Shown: positions 27,237-35,854 of the stretch, in pieces
Layout: every line of letters starts with the position of its first letter
Numbering within the stretch: the first letter of the stretch is position 1
Assembly (NCBI RefSeq): GCF_016908555.1
Contig: NZ_JAFBEE010000004.1
Coordinates: forward strand, 119,173 to 183,172
Direction of reading: 5' to 3'
DNA length: 64,000 bases
Source: Alkaliphilus hydrothermalis
Lineage (GTDB): Bacteria; Bacillota; Clostridia; Peptostreptococcales; Natronincolaceae
Notes under the pieces: model-generated
Seen by the model: the letters and a program-made list of their open reading frames with translations, nothing else
What the model was told of the DNA's origin: nothing
The model's database searches: none
Position numbers and translations under genes: made by a program

Positions 27237-27507
27237 TAAAAAAAAGTACTCCTCCTCTAATAAATAGAGGAAGAGTACTCAGATTTCGCCGTAAAGACTC
27301 ATCTTAAGCCACCATAAAATGATAGCCTATCACTGGCCCCTTTGAGCCCGTGAGAATCCCATCTCATAACTGTTTTTCTTCATGGTTTTTAGCACTATTT
27401 AAAATGCTTATTATTATCCGTTACTTAACCCCATCCTAGTGACGTATAACAACTCGCATTTTTACCTTTTTCACCACAAATACTTCACATACTTTTAGTT
27501 TTTGACT
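27237..27507 (-). ncRNA. Candidate stand-alone structured RNA of unknown class
   Basis: A good minus-strand promoter (TTGAAT, 17 bp, TATAAT) and a strong terminator (14-bp stem around AGAGGAGGAGTAC plus eight T, 27237-27289) delimit about 270 nt with no open frame longer than a few codons. Internal helices are visible, for example TGATA-GGC-TATCA inside GCCA/TGGC and TGAGA/TCTCA. It is downstream of mnmA and 270 nt before ablB. I found no SRP, RNase P, tmRNA, T-box, lysine, SAM, FMN, TPP or M-box signature. A 7-codon frame (MRVVIRH) lies near the 5' end. Confidence 0.5.
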
Positions 27508-27513
27508 TTATCT

Positions 27514-27542
27514 ATTATAACATATTTTACTAACTAATTCAA
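27514..27542 (-). promoter_or_regulatory. Promoter of the candidate ncRNA
   Basis: Minus strand -35 TTGAAT (27537-27542), 17-bp spacer, perfect -10 TATAAT (27514-27519). Confidence 0.65.
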
Positions 27543-27768
27543 ATTAGTCCCTATGGGGTCTGTACTAATCCTATTAGTTTGAAAATGAAACCTTTACAAT
27601 TATATGATTTAAATCCCAGATTTATGCTACTTAAACCTGTATAATACTATAAAAGTAGATACCCATTTTTTCATTATTTATTACATAATGGAGTCAAACA
27701 AAATAATTAAAGAAACGAAAAGGAAAATGAAGCCAAATTACTTTTATCATTACTATATCAAAACTATT

Positions 27769-28869
27769 CTACTCCACCTTAATCACCTTATCAATCGTTG
27801 CCCCACCTAAACAAACGTCGCCATCATAGAAGACCACTGCTTGACCTGGTGTTACAGAGCTTTGGGGTTGATCATAAATGACTTTACAGGTGGTTTCACT
27901 GGTGAAGAACACTGTTACCCCTTGGTCTGGCTGGCGATATCTGAATTTGGCAGTACATTTAAGAGGACCCTCTGGTAATTTTCCACTAACCCAGTTTAAA
28001 TCGGTAGCCAATAATCCCTCTGAGAATAGTGCAGGATGATTTTCTCCCTGTACTACATAAAGGATATTCTTTTCTAAATCCTTTGAGGCTACGAACCAAG
28101 GTTCTCCTGTTCCAGCACCACCGATTCCAAGTCCTTTTCTTTGTCCTAGGGTGTAATACATCAATCCGTCATGTTTACCCTTTAACTCACCCTCTAGGGT
28201 TCTGATTTCCCCCGGTTGGGCAGGTAGATAGTTGCTTAGGAAGTCTTTGAAATTCCTTTCACCGATAAAACAAATTCCTGTACTGTCCTTCTTTTTCGCT
28301 GTGGCTAAATCATACTCTACAGCAATTTCACGGACCTTCTTTTTATCAATATGTCCAATTGGGAACATTGCCTTTGACAACTGATATTGTCCTAGGGCAT
28401 TTAAAAAATATGTTTGATCTTTATTGGAGTCTGCTCCCCTTAAAAGCCTATATTCACCATCAACCTCATCCACCTGAGCATAGTGACCAGTGGCTAAATA
28501 ATCAGCCCCCAGCTGTAGGGCATGTTCCAAGAAGGCCTTAAACTTAATTTCTTTATTACACATTACATCGGGATTTGGGGTTCTTCCCTTTTTATATTCG
28601 TCTAAAAAGTATGTAAATACCTTCTCCCAATATTGCTTTTCAAAATTCACTGTATAGTATGGAATTCCGATTTGATCACAGACCCTACGGACATCTTCAT
28701 AGTCCTCTGCTGCTGAACAAAATCCAAATTCATCTGGCTCGTCCCAATTCTTCATAAAGATTCCAATTACATCATATCCTTCCTGCTTCAACAACAATGC
28801 TGCAACAGAAGAATCCACTCCCCCCGACATTCCAATGACAACTCGGGTATTCGCCTTTGATTTTTCCAT
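27769..28869 (-). CDS. mnmA: tRNA-specific 2-thiouridylase MnmA
   Basis: 366 aa, full length. PP-loop SGGVDSS at 15-21 activates U34 of Lys, Glu and Gln tRNAs with ATP; catalytic cysteines are C104 ('DVMCNKEIKF') and C200 ('STGICFIGER'). The central 'TGHYA' and C-terminal beta-barrel motifs are present. Makes the 2-thio part of mnm5s2U in the cytoplasm, fed by a cysteine desulfurase not encoded nearby. Monocistronic, AAAGGAGAGG ribosome site. Confidence 0.96.
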   Translation of the reverse strand: MEKSKANTRVVIGMSGGVDSSVAALLLKQEGYDVIGIFMKNWDEPDEFGFCSAAEDYEDVRRVCDQIGIPYYTVNFEKQYWEKVFTYFLDEYKKGRTPNPDVMCNKEIKFKAFLEHALQLGADYLATGHYAQVDEVDGEYRLLRGADSNKDQTYFLNALGQYQLSKAMFPIGHIDKKKVREIAVEYDLATAKKKDSTGICFIGERNFKDFLSNYLPAQPGEIRTLEGELKGKHDGLMYYTLGQRKGLGIGGAGTGEPWFVASKDLEKNILYVVQGENHPALFSEGLLATDLNWVSGKLPEGPLKCTAKFRYRQPDQGVTVFFTSETTCKVIYDQPQSSVTPGQAVVFYDGDVCLGGATIDKVIKVE

Positions 28870-28973
28870 GAAGTGATCCTCTCCTTTTTAAATTACTACT
28901 TTATATTATCATACTTTATATTATCATACCGATTCCAATAGGGATATACAAGCCTTAGAGGAATTTTTATTAT

Positions 28974-30110
28974 CTATTCTTTTTCATTTTCCGATTTATC
29001 CAGTTCATCAAAAAATTCAGGGTCTCTTTTTTTGATTTCTTCGAAGTATTCATCTCGATTACCGTGATAAGGGATATTCTCCCCAAATAATAGCTTTTCT
29101 AAAGTCATTCTTGTTTGATTCCCAACACATTTTTTTTGATGGTAGGAGCATTCATGACAGGTATTTAGAGTCTCCACTAAACTTTGTCTTAAATTTTTAC
29201 TGTCATAATGGTGATGCTTGCATAGGGGAATATCCCATTCTTCTTCTGGAAGGAATTCTTCCTTATCCTTAGCCATCTCCAGCTTTTCATTGAGACAGCG
29301 TATGGTACACTTTCCCTGTTGACAGGCAAGACATTGATCGTCCAATGTACAGACAGTCTGAAGAGCCTGTTGAATTCTTTGTGTATTGATATATAGGTTC
29401 CCTGCCGCCTTCTTCAATGGTGTATCCTCCATTGTCGCCTTTACCTTCATAATTTTTCTTAATCGGTAAACCACAATCCCAGCTAAAAGTAAGAGAAAAA
29501 TAGTAATATATGTAGGGGTCATAAACTGACTTGGTATAGTGTCCTTTAAGGCTAAAATACCAAATCCAATAAAAATTGAAGCAGATGCGATTTTTAATGT
29601 GACCTCTGGAATTTTCTTTCCTAACCTACTACCAACAAAAACCCCTAAAGCACTGGTGCAGACCATACCTAAAATAGATCCTATGAGCAGAAATAATGGA
29701 TACTGGGATTCAGTAGCAAGGGTAATGGCTGTCAACTGGGTTTTGTCCCCCAACTCTCCAATAAAAAACGCCATAGACACGGTAAAGACTGGACCCAGCT
29801 TATATTTAGTGTCTTCTTCATCTTCCTCTTCCCCTGCAATCTTCAATGTCCAAATACCAAAGCCCACAAAGGCAAATGCAGCTACTAATCTAATGGTGCC
29901 TAGGTCTAAGGAAGCCCATCTGCTCAAGTATGTCCCCAGCAACACTGCCAATCCATGATTAAAAAAAGAACCCAAAGCTACTCCTATAAGCACCTTACGT
30001 AGGGGATATTTTGTTGCGAATGCCATGGCTAAAATTTGAGTCTTGTCCCCCATTTCTGCCATAAAGATAAAGAATAAAGCATTTAATAATTCGCCAATCA
30101 ACCAAATCAT
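28974..30110 (-). CDS. GDT1/TMEM165-family Mn2+ exporter with Cys-rich tail
   Basis: 378 aa. Two repeats of the UPF0016 motif, 'MAEMGDKTQILAMAFATKY' (about 18-36) and 'IGELGDKTQLTAITLATES' (about 115-133), in six to seven membrane helices. These acidic E-x-G-D-K-T motifs move Mn2+ (or Ca2+) out. Unusually, about 165 extra cytoplasmic residues carry two cysteine clusters (CLACQQGKCTIRC and CHECSYHQKKC), likely a metal-binding or Fe-S regulatory tail. A Mn2+ riboswitch lies upstream. The annotated ATG abuts AAGGAG; TTG three codons in may be the real start. Confidence 0.88.
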   Translation of the reverse strand: MIWLIGELLNALFFIFMAEMGDKTQILAMAFATKYPLRKVLIGVALGSFFNHGLAVLLGTYLSRWASLDLGTIRLVAAFAFVGFGIWTLKIAGEEEDEEDTKYKLGPVFTVSMAFFIGELGDKTQLTAITLATESQYPLFLLIGSILGMVCTSALGVFVGSRLGKKIPEVTLKIASASIFIGFGILALKDTIPSQFMTPTYITIFLLLLAGIVVYRLRKIMKVKATMEDTPLKKAAGNLYINTQRIQQALQTVCTLDDQCLACQQGKCTIRCLNEKLEMAKDKEEFLPEEEWDIPLCKHHHYDSKNLRQSLVETLNTCHECSYHQKKCVGNQTRMTLEKLLFGENIPYHGNRDEYFEEIKKRDPEFFDELDKSENEKE

Positions 30111-30140
30111 CTCCTTATAAATTGGAATAATTAAAATAAT

Positions 30141-30302
30141 AGAAAAAGCGACACTTTTATGCTTAATAAGGTAGGTAAATTAAACCAACTTATCAAACGC
30201 AAAAGTCTCGCTTCTTTAGAGATACTCTAAAGTGGATAGCACCAGACCTCTTGGTCAGCATGTTGACACTATCCGTAACAAAGCTACAGCTACTCCCTCT
30301 TT
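30141..30302 (-). promoter_or_regulatory. yybP-ykoY (Mn2+) riboswitch with terminator
   Basis: Minus strand shows the family's conserved blocks in order: AGAGGGAGTAGC, GTCAACATGCTGA, GGTCTGGTGCTATCCAC and AAGCGAGACTTTTGC (aptamer about 30199-30302). The 3' block AAGCGAGACTTTTGC also pairs with GCATAAAAGTGTCGCTT to form a terminator ending in TTTTT (30141-30213). Mn2+ binding should stabilise the aptamer, prevent the terminator and switch on the exporter. Confidence 0.93.
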
Positions 30303-30367
30303 CGTTAATTGGAATTTCTATGAGATATTATCACAGATCATAACTCCTGTCAAATACTATTATTCGT

Positions 30368-30419
30368 AAAAAAGCCTCCATCATTCTAACTTTTTCAAAT
30401 AGTTAAAAATTGGAGGCTG
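30368..30419 (-). terminator. Terminator of the first MATE gene
   Basis: Minus strand AGCCTCCA and TGGAGGCT, extended by an imperfect AATTTTTAACTA/GTTAGAATGA arm, followed by TTTTTT. Confidence 0.8.
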
Positions 30420-30422
30420 TAA

Positions 30423-31793
30423 TTATTCAATTGATTCAACTACATTTCTTACCCATTTTTTAGAAATTACCCTTGGCACCCCAAAGATCGCCTTGACCAC
30501 TTCTTCACTGGTAACTAAAGCCACTACCCAATGGATTGGTAGGTGGAGCACATGGGCCCCGATAAAGGCTAGCGGTACACCATAAAGCCATACACTGGAC
30601 ATTTCAAGGATTAGGGAGAACTTTGTATCTCCACCACTTCTTAATATTCCAATGATTAAAATTGTATTGAAGATTTTGAAGGTCATGAAGAAAGAAATCA
30701 CCATTAGAATATATTTAGCATTTTGATATACCGTATCAGATATATTGAAAAAACTTAAAATAAAGGGTGCGGTTGTAAATATAAGTACCCCCAACAGGAT
30801 GCCTGTTACAACACTCAAAATAGAGAATTTAAAACCATAATCTATCGCTTCCTTCTCATTTTTAGCACCTATGCTATTTCCCAGCATGACAGCACAGGAG
30901 TTACCTAACCCAAAAGCCACCACCATAAAAATACTTTGGACAGTGTTGGCAATCTGAACGGAGGCTATGGCCTCTGTACTGATTCGAGCATATGAAATGG
31001 AGTACATGGTCATTCCCACCACCCAGAAGCCCTCATTTAATATTACAGGCAACGCGGTGTCGATGTATCGTTTAAACAGATTTCTTGAGATATGAAATAG
31101 CTCTTTAATTCTCCCTGCTAATACCATTTTTTGGCGATAGACCACCGTTAATAAAAACACTATTTCCAATCCTCTTGACACTAAAGTAGCCAATGCTGCC
31201 CCTTGAATCCCCATTTGAGGAAAACCAAAATTTCCAAAAATCAATAAATAATTTAGCAGGGTATTAGTAAGTAACGAAACTCCACTTACCACCATTGGTA
31301 ACTTTGCTTGCCCTATGCTTCTCAAGATAAAGGAATAGGCAAAGCTAATGGCAGTAATAAAGTAGCTTAAGGAGACAATCCTTAAATATTTGCTGCCTAA
31401 TCCAATTACTGTCCTATCTTTAGTAAAGATCCTTAGCAAAAATTCAGGGTTAAAAAAGGCCAGTACTGCGAAAAGTATACTGAGGCCCCCGCCTAAAATC
31501 AGGGTGATTCCCAGTACCCTTTTGATGTTTGAAGTATCCTTCTTTCCCCAAAATTGAGCTGTAAAAATTGCCCCTCCGCTATTAATTCCGAAGAGTAGGA
31601 GGTTTAATATAAAGAAATATTGATTAGCTAAACCCACTGCTGCGATTTCTGCTTCTCCTAGCCTTCCGATCATTACCGTATCCACCATGTTTAATGATGA
31701 AAAAATTAAGTTTTGAAGGGAAATAGGAAGTGCAATTGTCAGCATTCTCTTTATAAAAGTTCTATCCATTATGTTGGATGATGTAATAGTCAT
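30423..31793 (-). CDS. MATE-family efflux transporter
   Basis: 456 aa, about 12 helices in two MatE halves. 'DTVMIGRLGEAEIAAVGLANQ' is the conserved first-half helix 1-2 motif, and 'IGQAKLPMVVSGVSLLTNTLLNYLLIFG' the helix 4-5 loop. Exchanges Na+ or H+ for cationic drugs or metabolites. Substrate cannot be read. Monocistronic. Confidence 0.88.
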   Translation of the reverse strand: MTITSSNIMDRTFIKRMLTIALPISLQNLIFSSLNMVDTVMIGRLGEAEIAAVGLANQYFFILNLLLFGINSGGAIFTAQFWGKKDTSNIKRVLGITLILGGGLSILFAVLAFFNPEFLLRIFTKDRTVIGLGSKYLRIVSLSYFITAISFAYSFILRSIGQAKLPMVVSGVSLLTNTLLNYLLIFGNFGFPQMGIQGAALATLVSRGLEIVFLLTVVYRQKMVLAGRIKELFHISRNLFKRYIDTALPVILNEGFWVVGMTMYSISYARISTEAIASVQIANTVQSIFMVVAFGLGNSCAVMLGNSIGAKNEKEAIDYGFKFSILSVVTGILLGVLIFTTAPFILSFFNISDTVYQNAKYILMVISFFMTFKIFNTILIIGILRSGGDTKFSLILEMSSVWLYGVPLAFIGAHVLHLPIHWVVALVTSEEVVKAIFGVPRVISKKWVRNVVESIE

Positions 31794-31875
31794 AAAATCA
31801 CCTTCCTTGCCCTTCTGATTGTACTCTATATTATGGGCACTGTAAAGGTATTTCGGGTAACAAAATTAAATCTTA

Positions 31876-32073
31876 CTACTTTTCCAATACTCTTGCAATT
31901 TCATCGCCGCAAACATTGCACTTTCCTTGAATAATTAAACCAAAATAGTCATCCTCAATTGAATAATTCACAATCCTAGTAAAGCATCGACAGTTGGTAC
32001 AAAAGCTATTTTTCAATACTCGTTCACGATTCTTTTTAGGAATTCTCATCCAATTTATACTAATTGGGTCCAT
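31876..32073 (-). CDS. Small zinc-ribbon protein
   Basis: 65 aa, ribosome site AAAGGAG. Two CxxC pairs (CTNC near 25, CNVC near 53) with beta-type spacing between them form a probable zinc ribbon. No membrane segment. Family not recognised; could bind nucleic acid or act as a small adaptor. Confidence 0.65.
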   Translation of the reverse strand: MDPISINWMRIPKKNRERVLKNSFCTNCRCFTRIVNYSIEDDYFGLIIQGKCNVCGDEIARVLEK

Positions 32074-32148
32074 AATTATTACTCCTTTAATTAGGTTTTA
32101 ATTTCTATCATTATAGTACCCTGTTTTTTGTGAATTATATACTCACTC

Positions 32149-32949
32149 TTATTCTACTTCCCTTTCAAGTGCCAAAATAGTTGTATTTTCCTCTTGATGA
32201 CTTGAGATTCTTTCAATTTTATCAAACTTACATTTATGCCAAAACTTTAGTCCCGAAGTGTTTTTTAGGTTTACTCCTACAAGAATTCTCTCAAAGTTAC
32301 ATTCTGCTGCCTGTTTATTTACGTACTCTACAACTTCCCTACCAAAACCTTGCTTTTGATAATCAAAATGACAATATAAAAAACCAATATATAAGTCTTG
32401 ATCTGTTGGATAACCATGATATAGTTCCAAAAGTCCCATCAATTGATCTGTTTCTTTAATGTAGATCCCCATCATCCGATAAAAATCCTTGCTTGCATTA
32501 GGTATAGGGGGTAAATCTCCTTCTGTAAGAGATTTATATATGTTATCTGTATTATACTCTATTCCTAGCACATCCTTTAACACCCTACTGGTATCATAGA
32601 GTTGCTGTAGCTTTTCTGCCTCTTTCATAGTTGCCTTTTTAATAATTAATCTTTCGGTTTCTCCATATTCTTGTATTAGTTTAACAGTCTTCCAATATAC
32701 CCTTCCATCGGTGCTTCTGTCTAAAAATCCCTTTTCAAATAGTTCCCTTCTAAAAAAGCAGTGATCATTGCAAGTCTGTGCTTCCTTTAATACCTCATTG
32801 ATTTCTTCCTCTGTATATTCCACCCCTTGCTTAAATTTTGTCGCTAAATAATCCAGAACAATCCATTGGTTATTTTTCTTTGCAGGCCATCCCTTTACTC
32901 TATTTTCTTTATCTAAGTAGTTTTTGATGGTATTATTTTCATTCTTCAT
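32149..32949 (-). CDS. DUF2087-GNAT acetyltransferase fusion
   Basis: 266 aa from ATG at 32949 (GGGGGAG upstream). Residues 1-80 are a DUF2087 domain ('VKGWPAKKNNQWIVLDYLATKF', 'FFRRELFEKGFLDRSTDGRVYW'), also present at the end of the neighbouring regulator. Residues 100-265 are a GNAT domain ('HFDYQKQGFGREVVEYVNKQA', 'NTSGLKFWHKCKFDKI'). The shared domain suggests both sense the same signal, but DUF2087 has no known ligand. Second gene of the pair, 20 bp after the regulator. Confidence 0.8.
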   Translation of the reverse strand: MKNENNTIKNYLDKENRVKGWPAKKNNQWIVLDYLATKFKQGVEYTEEEINEVLKEAQTCNDHCFFRRELFEKGFLDRSTDGRVYWKTVKLIQEYGETERLIIKKATMKEAEKLQQLYDTSRVLKDVLGIEYNTDNIYKSLTEGDLPPIPNASKDFYRMMGIYIKETDQLMGLLELYHGYPTDQDLYIGFLYCHFDYQKQGFGREVVEYVNKQAAECNFERILVGVNLKNTSGLKFWHKCKFDKIERISSHQEENTTILALEREVE

Positions 32950-32969
32950 TCCCAATACTCCCCCTTAAA

Positions 32970-33749
32970 CTAATTCTTCAACCAATATTGACTACAATCC
33001 TTACTTCTTTCCATGAAGCCATACTGTATCAAATATCTTCTGAGGGTAACATAATCCTCGTAGAAGCTTTTGAGCACTTGATTGACTTCCTTCTCTGAAT
33101 ATTTCTTGGTGGCATCAAATTTTTTGATCATATACTTTAGTACAATGATTTTTCTCTTCTCCTTCGCAGGGAACTCCTTTAATCTTTCTATTCCATCTTT
33201 GCTAGTAAAGTATGTCTTAATCACCTTCTCCATTTCTTCACCGGAAACGGCATATCTCTCATCCACCATCATTGCTCCCTTATGAATATCTACCAACTTC
33301 TTTGGACTTTCCTCTTTAGAATGATCCTTTTCTTCTAAAAGTCCCATAATGGCTGAGAAGATTTTGGCTTGTTTTTCCTTCTCCTTTAGCTTAAACCTAT
33401 GGTTTCTTATTGTAGAAGTACTACCTCCCCCCATAAGACCAGTAATTTCCTTGTCGCTAAGTCCTTGATAAAAGTACTTTAATAGCTCTTTTTGAATTTC
33501 AGTCAAACCTGTAAAGACCTTATTCATATTCACAAGATAATCAAATACAGAATCATGTTCCTGCTGAATATGATTTTTAACTGCTCTGCTGGCCTCCATC
33601 AACATTTCATTTTCTCTGTAGATGATACCTTTCTCAAAGCTTTTACCACAGATTAAACAAATGTATTCTTCCCTTGACTCCTCATAAATGAAACCCTGCT
33701 TTAGCTCCTCCACCGAGGCATTCCAGAATATTTCGTTTAAATCCTTCAT
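32970..33749 (-). CDS. LuxR-type HTH regulator with DUF2087
   Basis: 259 aa from the second ATG (33749), which gives a proper AAGGAG distance. N-terminal zinc-finger-like segment 'YICLICGKSFEKG' with 'VKNHIQQEH' (C-x2-C...H...H), then a LuxR-type helix-turn-helix 'LTEIQKELLKYFYQGLSDKEITGLMGGGSTSTIRNHRFKLKEK' (about 90-135). The C-terminal part (190-259) is DUF2087 ('LKEFPAKEKRKIIVLKYMIKKF'). Upstream of the DUF2087-GNAT gene, probably regulating it. Two 32-bp direct repeats lie upstream. Confidence 0.8.
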   Translation of the reverse strand: MKDLNEIFWNASVEELKQGFIYEESREEYICLICGKSFEKGIIYRENEMLMEASRAVKNHIQQEHDSVFDYLVNMNKVFTGLTEIQKELLKYFYQGLSDKEITGLMGGGSTSTIRNHRFKLKEKEKQAKIFSAIMGLLEEKDHSKEESPKKLVDIHKGAMMVDERYAVSGEEMEKVIKTYFTSKDGIERLKEFPAKEKRKIIVLKYMIKKFDATKKYSEKEVNQVLKSFYEDYVTLRRYLIQYGFMERSKDCSQYWLKN

Positions 33750-33852
33750 TTTCATCTCTCCTTTAACACCAATCCCAATCCTATTACTTTTGATATTGGC
33801 TTATCATATTTGATTGTAGTTTTTTTCAAACAGCTCTAAAATATATCTATTT

Positions 33853-33916
33853 ATTATTAGATATTATTTGTTTTTGTTTGTTTTATTATAGACATTATAT
33901 ATTTTTGTTTGTTTTT
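33853..33916. repeat. Two tandem 32-bp imperfect repeats upstream of the regulator
   Basis: The unit, ATTAT-AGAYATTAT then TWTTTTTGTTTGTTTT, occurs twice head-to-tail (33853-33884, 33885-33916) in the 403-bp gap 33750-34152. It lies about 105 bp before the regulator start, where an operator for self-control would be expected. The rest of the gap is AT-rich, apart from the terminator at 34003. Confidence 0.6.
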
Positions 33917-34002
33917 AGTCAATGACTTTTAGAAAAATTTCCTAGTAATGTTTTCTAACAAGATATTGATTTTAAGGTTACGCCCTCTTAACATATAAGT
34001 AA

Positions 34003-34042
34003 AAAAAGATGACTCCTATTTAAATTCAGGAATCACCTTTTC
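34003..34042 (-). terminator. Terminator of the sigma/anti-sigma operon
   Basis: Minus strand GGTGATTCCT and AGGAGTCATC (one wobble) followed by TTTTTTTACTT. Confidence 0.75.
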
Positions 34043-34152
34043 TTAACTTTTTAAAACTTACGAAAGCCACTACCCAATGACTTAAGATATATTGATCATA
34101 ATAATTTCCTACTACTCCCTTAAAATCTTTCTTTAGTTCTTTCTTTAAAAGA

Positions 34153-35091
34153 TTATCTTATATATTCGCTACTAACCAACAGATCCTCTATTACTTCCGT
34201 TGGTATTACAAATTCCACCACCCCCATATATCCTGGAGCCACAACATATTTATCAAAAGAGATTACCAACTGTCCAATATCGTTGATATAAAAATCTTGA
34301 TTTAATTTTATACTTACGAAGGGTTCTATATCCCCCTCCTTTACCCAGTAGACTTTGTCTGAGTCATTACTCATTTCCTTTAGCATTTGTTCCTTAATGT
34401 TTTCGCTAATTCTTTCCTGATAACTTTCATTGATAAAGAGACTCGGAAGGGTAACTAATATTTCATTCTTTTTGTCAATGGTATCATATTGCATTGTCGT
34501 AGAGGAAGAACCCACGGTATTCACTACATAGCGGCCAATAGACAAGATTTGATCATTATCAGTTTTGATGATATATCCACTATCTACCCCTAGATGTCCT
34601 CCACCAGCTTCTTTTAATTTTTCTATGTCCTTCATGAATTCTTCGTATAGTGCTTTATTCTCTTCGTAGTATTTTTGATTGATAGTATTTTGTAGATCAA
34701 TATTTTCCAGTCCATCTATTACAGGTACTTTAATATTTGCATTAAAGGTGTCTTCATTAAAGGTAAACTCCCTAAATGTAAGGACCTTCACCAACTCTCC
34801 AACGACAGGTATTTTTTCCATGGCATTTGCTACGGTTGAACTGGCATTGATACTTCCTATGAAAATTACTGCAATTGCAGCAGCCGCAAGTAGTTTTTTC
34901 CTTAACTTCATTTTTCTTTTCCTCCCGATTTCGTTACCTGCTTCCTTTTCTAGTTCTTTTTCCCCTTTCGCTTTAGACTCTCCTTCTAATTCAGTTTTCA
35001 CTTCTTTAATTGCTTTATCGACTATAAAATCCAATTCCTCTGGTATTTCAATATTCTTATATTCACTTTTAAGTTGATCCATCCTATTCAT
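34153..35091 (-). CDS. RsiV-like anti-sigma factor (DUF3298)
   Basis: 312 aa. A cytoplasmic N-terminus of about 65 residues (helical, KEVKTELEGES) and one membrane helix ('KLLAAAAIAVIFIGSINASSTVA') lead to an extracytoplasmic domain of about 220 residues with DUF3298 features ('WVKEGDIEPFVSIKLNQDFYINDIGQLVISFDKY' and 'YVVAPGYMGVVEFVIP'). RsiV-type proteins hold SigV at the membrane and release it after binding lysozyme and proteolysis. Start overlaps the sigma gene by 8 bp. Confidence 0.82.
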   Translation of the reverse strand: MNRMDQLKSEYKNIEIPEELDFIVDKAIKEVKTELEGESKAKGEKELEKEAGNEIGRKRKMKLRKKLLAAAAIAVIFIGSINASSTVANAMEKIPVVGELVKVLTFREFTFNEDTFNANIKVPVIDGLENIDLQNTINQKYYEENKALYEEFMKDIEKLKEAGGGHLGVDSGYIIKTDNDQILSIGRYVVNTVGSSSTTMQYDTIDKKNEILVTLPSLFINESYQERISENIKEQMLKEMSNDSDKVYWVKEGDIEPFVSIKLNQDFYINDIGQLVISFDKYVVAPGYMGVVEFVIPTEVIEDLLVSSEYIR

Positions 35092-35587
35092 AATGCTCCT
35101 CCTTCATTTCCATTTCAACCCGTAGTTTTTTCAAAGCTGAATAGAGTCTTGTTTTGATGGTGCTTAAATTTTCATCCAATGTATGAGCTATTTCCGTGAG
35201 CGTTAGATCCTCAAAGTATTTTAAAACAATAATTGTCCTATAGGGTGGGGGCAGGAGGTCTAGGGCTTTCTCAAGATCCAAATCTGTATAATGATCCTCC
35301 ACTGCTTCTGCATGGAATTCTAGTATCTCATCCTCCATTACAGTGAGTTTTTTATTTTTCCTTAAAAAATCTATGGCGGTATTGACTAATATTCGATAGA
35401 ACCAAGTCTTTACATACTCTTTATTTTGCAAAGTATCTACTGACTTCAAAGCTTTATAAATACTATCATGGAGGATATCTAAAGCATTCTCTTTGTTTTT
35501 TACATAGCTATAGGCTGTTTTATAGAATGCCTCCTTGTTTGCAAGGATATGACCTTCTACAAATTTAAACCTCTCATTCTTTTCCAT
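35084..35587 (-). CDS. sigV: ECF sigma factor, SigV-like (ECF30)
   Basis: 167 aa from ATG at 35587, after AAAGGAG; an upstream longer frame runs through the promoter region. Sigma-70 region 2 ('AFYKTAYSYVKNKENALDILHDSIYKALKSVDTL', 'VKTWFYRILVNTAIDFLRKNKK') and region 4 ('LPPPYRTIIVLKYFEDLTLTEIAHTLDENLSTIKTRLYSALKKLR'). Region 3 is absent, as in all ECF factors. With the RsiV-like protein it forms a cell-envelope stress switch. A TGAAACGT -35-like element lies near 35697-35704, but I see no matching -10 at the usual spacing. Confidence 0.9.
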   Translation of the reverse strand: MEKNERFKFVEGHILANKEAFYKTAYSYVKNKENALDILHDSIYKALKSVDTLQNKEYVKTWFYRILVNTAIDFLRKNKKLTVMEDEILEFHAEAVEDHYTDLDLEKALDLLPPPYRTIIVLKYFEDLTLTEIAHTLDENLSTIKTRLYSALKKLRVEMEMKEEHYE

Positions 35588-35810
35588 TTTTATTGTGACT
35601 CCTTTCAAGATACGTATCTGTTTGTTCCCTATATTATTTAAACGTTGTAGTTTGATGAAAAGTTTTAGATTCAACGAATAATTTTTTAGCAAATGACGTT
35701 TCAATATGTTTTTTAAGTCATTTATTACATTTCTAAAAACAAGATAATATCATACTAATCAATTGCAGTAAACATGAAATAACAGCTATTGAATGGAACT
35801 TAAAACAAAC

Positions 35811-35846
35811 AAAAAAAGACATCCCCACAAAGAAGATGTCCTCTAT
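35811..35846 (-). terminator. Terminator of the GH26-like gene
   Basis: Minus strand GGACATC and GATGTC stem around TTCTTTGTGGG, followed by TTTTTTTGTTTG. Confidence 0.75.
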
Positions 35847-35854
35847 TTATAATG

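Noticed and set aside
27237..27507. Lysine riboswitch, T-box, SRP RNA, RNase P RNA or tmRNA
   Set aside because: None of the defining conserved blocks of these RNAs are visible (no AGAGGNGC, AGGGTGG, GGAAGNAGC-type, GAGGAAAGTCC or tRNA-like end).
29539..29958. 139-aa plus-strand frame in the GDT1 gene
   Set aside because: Antisense to the conserved E-x-G-D-K-T motifs; serine-rich low-complexity product.
33841..33920. CRISPR repeats
   Set aside because: Only two adjacent imperfect low-complexity copies with no spacer between them.
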